Positions 24,437 to 24,984 of a stretch of DNA of 24,984 bases are shown here, piece after piece. The notes under the pieces are model-generated. The model searched no databases. It had not been told where the DNA came from and saw nothing but the letters and a program-made list of their open reading frames with translations. Origin of the DNA: Acanthamoeba sp. SK_2022b (Eukaryota; Discosea; Longamoebia; Acanthamoebidae); contig JANDJZ010000744.1 in NCBI GenBank assembly GCA_027943245.1, positions 1 through 24,984 of the forward strand, in the 5' to 3' direction. Each line of letters begins with the position of its first letter. Position 1 is the stretch's first letter. The translations under genes and the position numbers were made by a program.

Positions 24437-24984
24437 TGGACTGCATGGCACAGTCGGATTTCCTGCGCCCCCGGCCGGACACCCCGGTCGTGGTGCATCC
24501 CGCAATGGGCGAGGCGCTGCCCATCGTCTGCGACTCGCCGCACAGCGGCACCTCCTATCCCGAGGATTTCGGCCATGCCGTGCCCATGTCCCTGCTGCGC
24601 CGTGGCGAGGACACGCATGTGGCCGCGCTCTGGGACCGGTGGCCCGCGCATGGCGCGACGCTGATCGAGGCCACCTTTCCGCGCACCTACATCGACCCCA
24701 ACCGCAGCGAGGCCGACCTGGACCCGGCCCAGATCGACGGCCAGTGGCCCGTGCCCCTGGCGCCCAGCGTCAAGACGCGCCAGGGCCTGGGCCTGATCTG
24801 GCAGCGCATCAGCCGCGACGGCGTGGCAACGCCGCTGTATGACCGTCCGCGCACGGTGGCCGAGGTGGAGCACCGCATCGCGCGCTACTGGCGCCCCTAC
24901 CATGCGGCGCTGGCGCAGGCCATCAATGGCAGCGTGCAGCGCTTTGGCGGCGTCTGGCACCTGAACCTGCACTCCATGCCCAAC
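24436..24984 (+). CDS. N-formylglutamate amidohydrolase family protein (partial, 3' end outside)
   Basis: An open frame of 183 codons runs from ATG 24436 to the window edge. It belongs to the N-formylglutamate amidohydrolase (HutG-like) family, zinc-type enzymes that hydrolyse N-formylglutamate to glutamate and formate, for example at the end of one histidine-degradation route. Visible family motifs are D-S-P-H-S-G (33-38), Y-P-x-D-F (41-45), R-x-Y-I-D-x-N-R (83-90) and N-L-H-S-M at the edge. An in-frame ATG at 24445 is an alternative start. The ATG overlaps the stop of the tctC-like gene. No other hut gene is in view, so the natural substrate may differ. Confidence 0.9.
   Translation, partial: MDCMAQSDFLRPRPDTPVVVHPAMGEALPIVCDSPHSGTSYPEDFGHAVPMSLLRRGEDTHVAALWDRWPAHGATLIEATFPRTYIDPNRSEADLDPAQIDGQWPVPLAPSVKTRQGLGLIWQRISRDGVATPLYDRPRTVAEVEHRIARYWRPYHAALAQAINGSVQRFGGVWHLNLHSMPN

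Overview
The window is GC-rich chromosomal DNA from a betaproteobacterium, most likely family Comamonadaceae (Comamonas/Delftia/Acidovorax type). The evidence is the protein sequences, the order rplU-rpmA-obgE-proB next to rppH/proS, a Bug-type (TctC) binding protein beside a LysR gene, and the placement of coaE-zapD-yacG behind pilBCD. The lineage is inferred from remembered family features, not from a search. It is mostly core genome: 23 whole or partial coding genes and one tRNA. I see no insertion sequence, prophage, CRISPR array or integrase.

Left arm (1-3118, + strand): the last codons of secA and its terminator, argJ (arginine biosynthesis), a DUF815 AAA-type ATPase, an intrinsic terminator, then a MutT-like Nudix hydrolase. 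Facing it on the minus strand (3129-8772) is a compact series read as pilB, pilC, pilD, coaE, zapD, yacG. This is type IV pilus assembly ATPase, platform protein and prepilin peptidase, followed by coenzyme A synthesis, a Z-ring crosslinker and a gyrase inhibitor. Two junctions in it are TGATG stop/start overlaps. A tRNA-Pro(CGG) lies upstream of pilB.

Middle (9009-16497): ispB (polyprenyl diphosphate synthase for the quinone side chain) diverges from rplU-rpmA (ribosomal proteins bL21 and bL27). These are followed by a terminator and then obgE (ribosome-assembly GTPase) and proB (proline synthesis). proB converges on rppH (mRNA 5' pyrophosphohydrolase) across a strong, probably bidirectional terminator. 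rppH diverges from proS (prolyl-tRNA synthetase), whose stop overlaps the GTG start of an exported lytic transglycosylase.

Right arm (16550-24984): on the minus strand come a CNNM/CBS membrane protein, grxD (monothiol glutaredoxin) with its own promoter and terminator, and the classic hemA-prfA-prmC set (tetrapyrrole synthesis, release factor 1 and the methylase that modifies it). A 91-residue membrane protein of unknown function diverges from hemA. The window ends with a LysR regulator diverging from a tctC-like binding protein, whose stop overlaps the start of an N-formylglutamate amidohydrolase family gene cut by the window edge.

I found no clearly new multi-gene system. The best leads are regulatory or local: a likely leaderless hemA transcript, a terminator directly in front of mutT, a LysR-type operator controlling the tctC/amidohydrolase pair, a sigma-54-like element before pilB, and the unassigned 91-residue membrane protein. 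All coordinates were read by eye; no similarity search or folding program was run.
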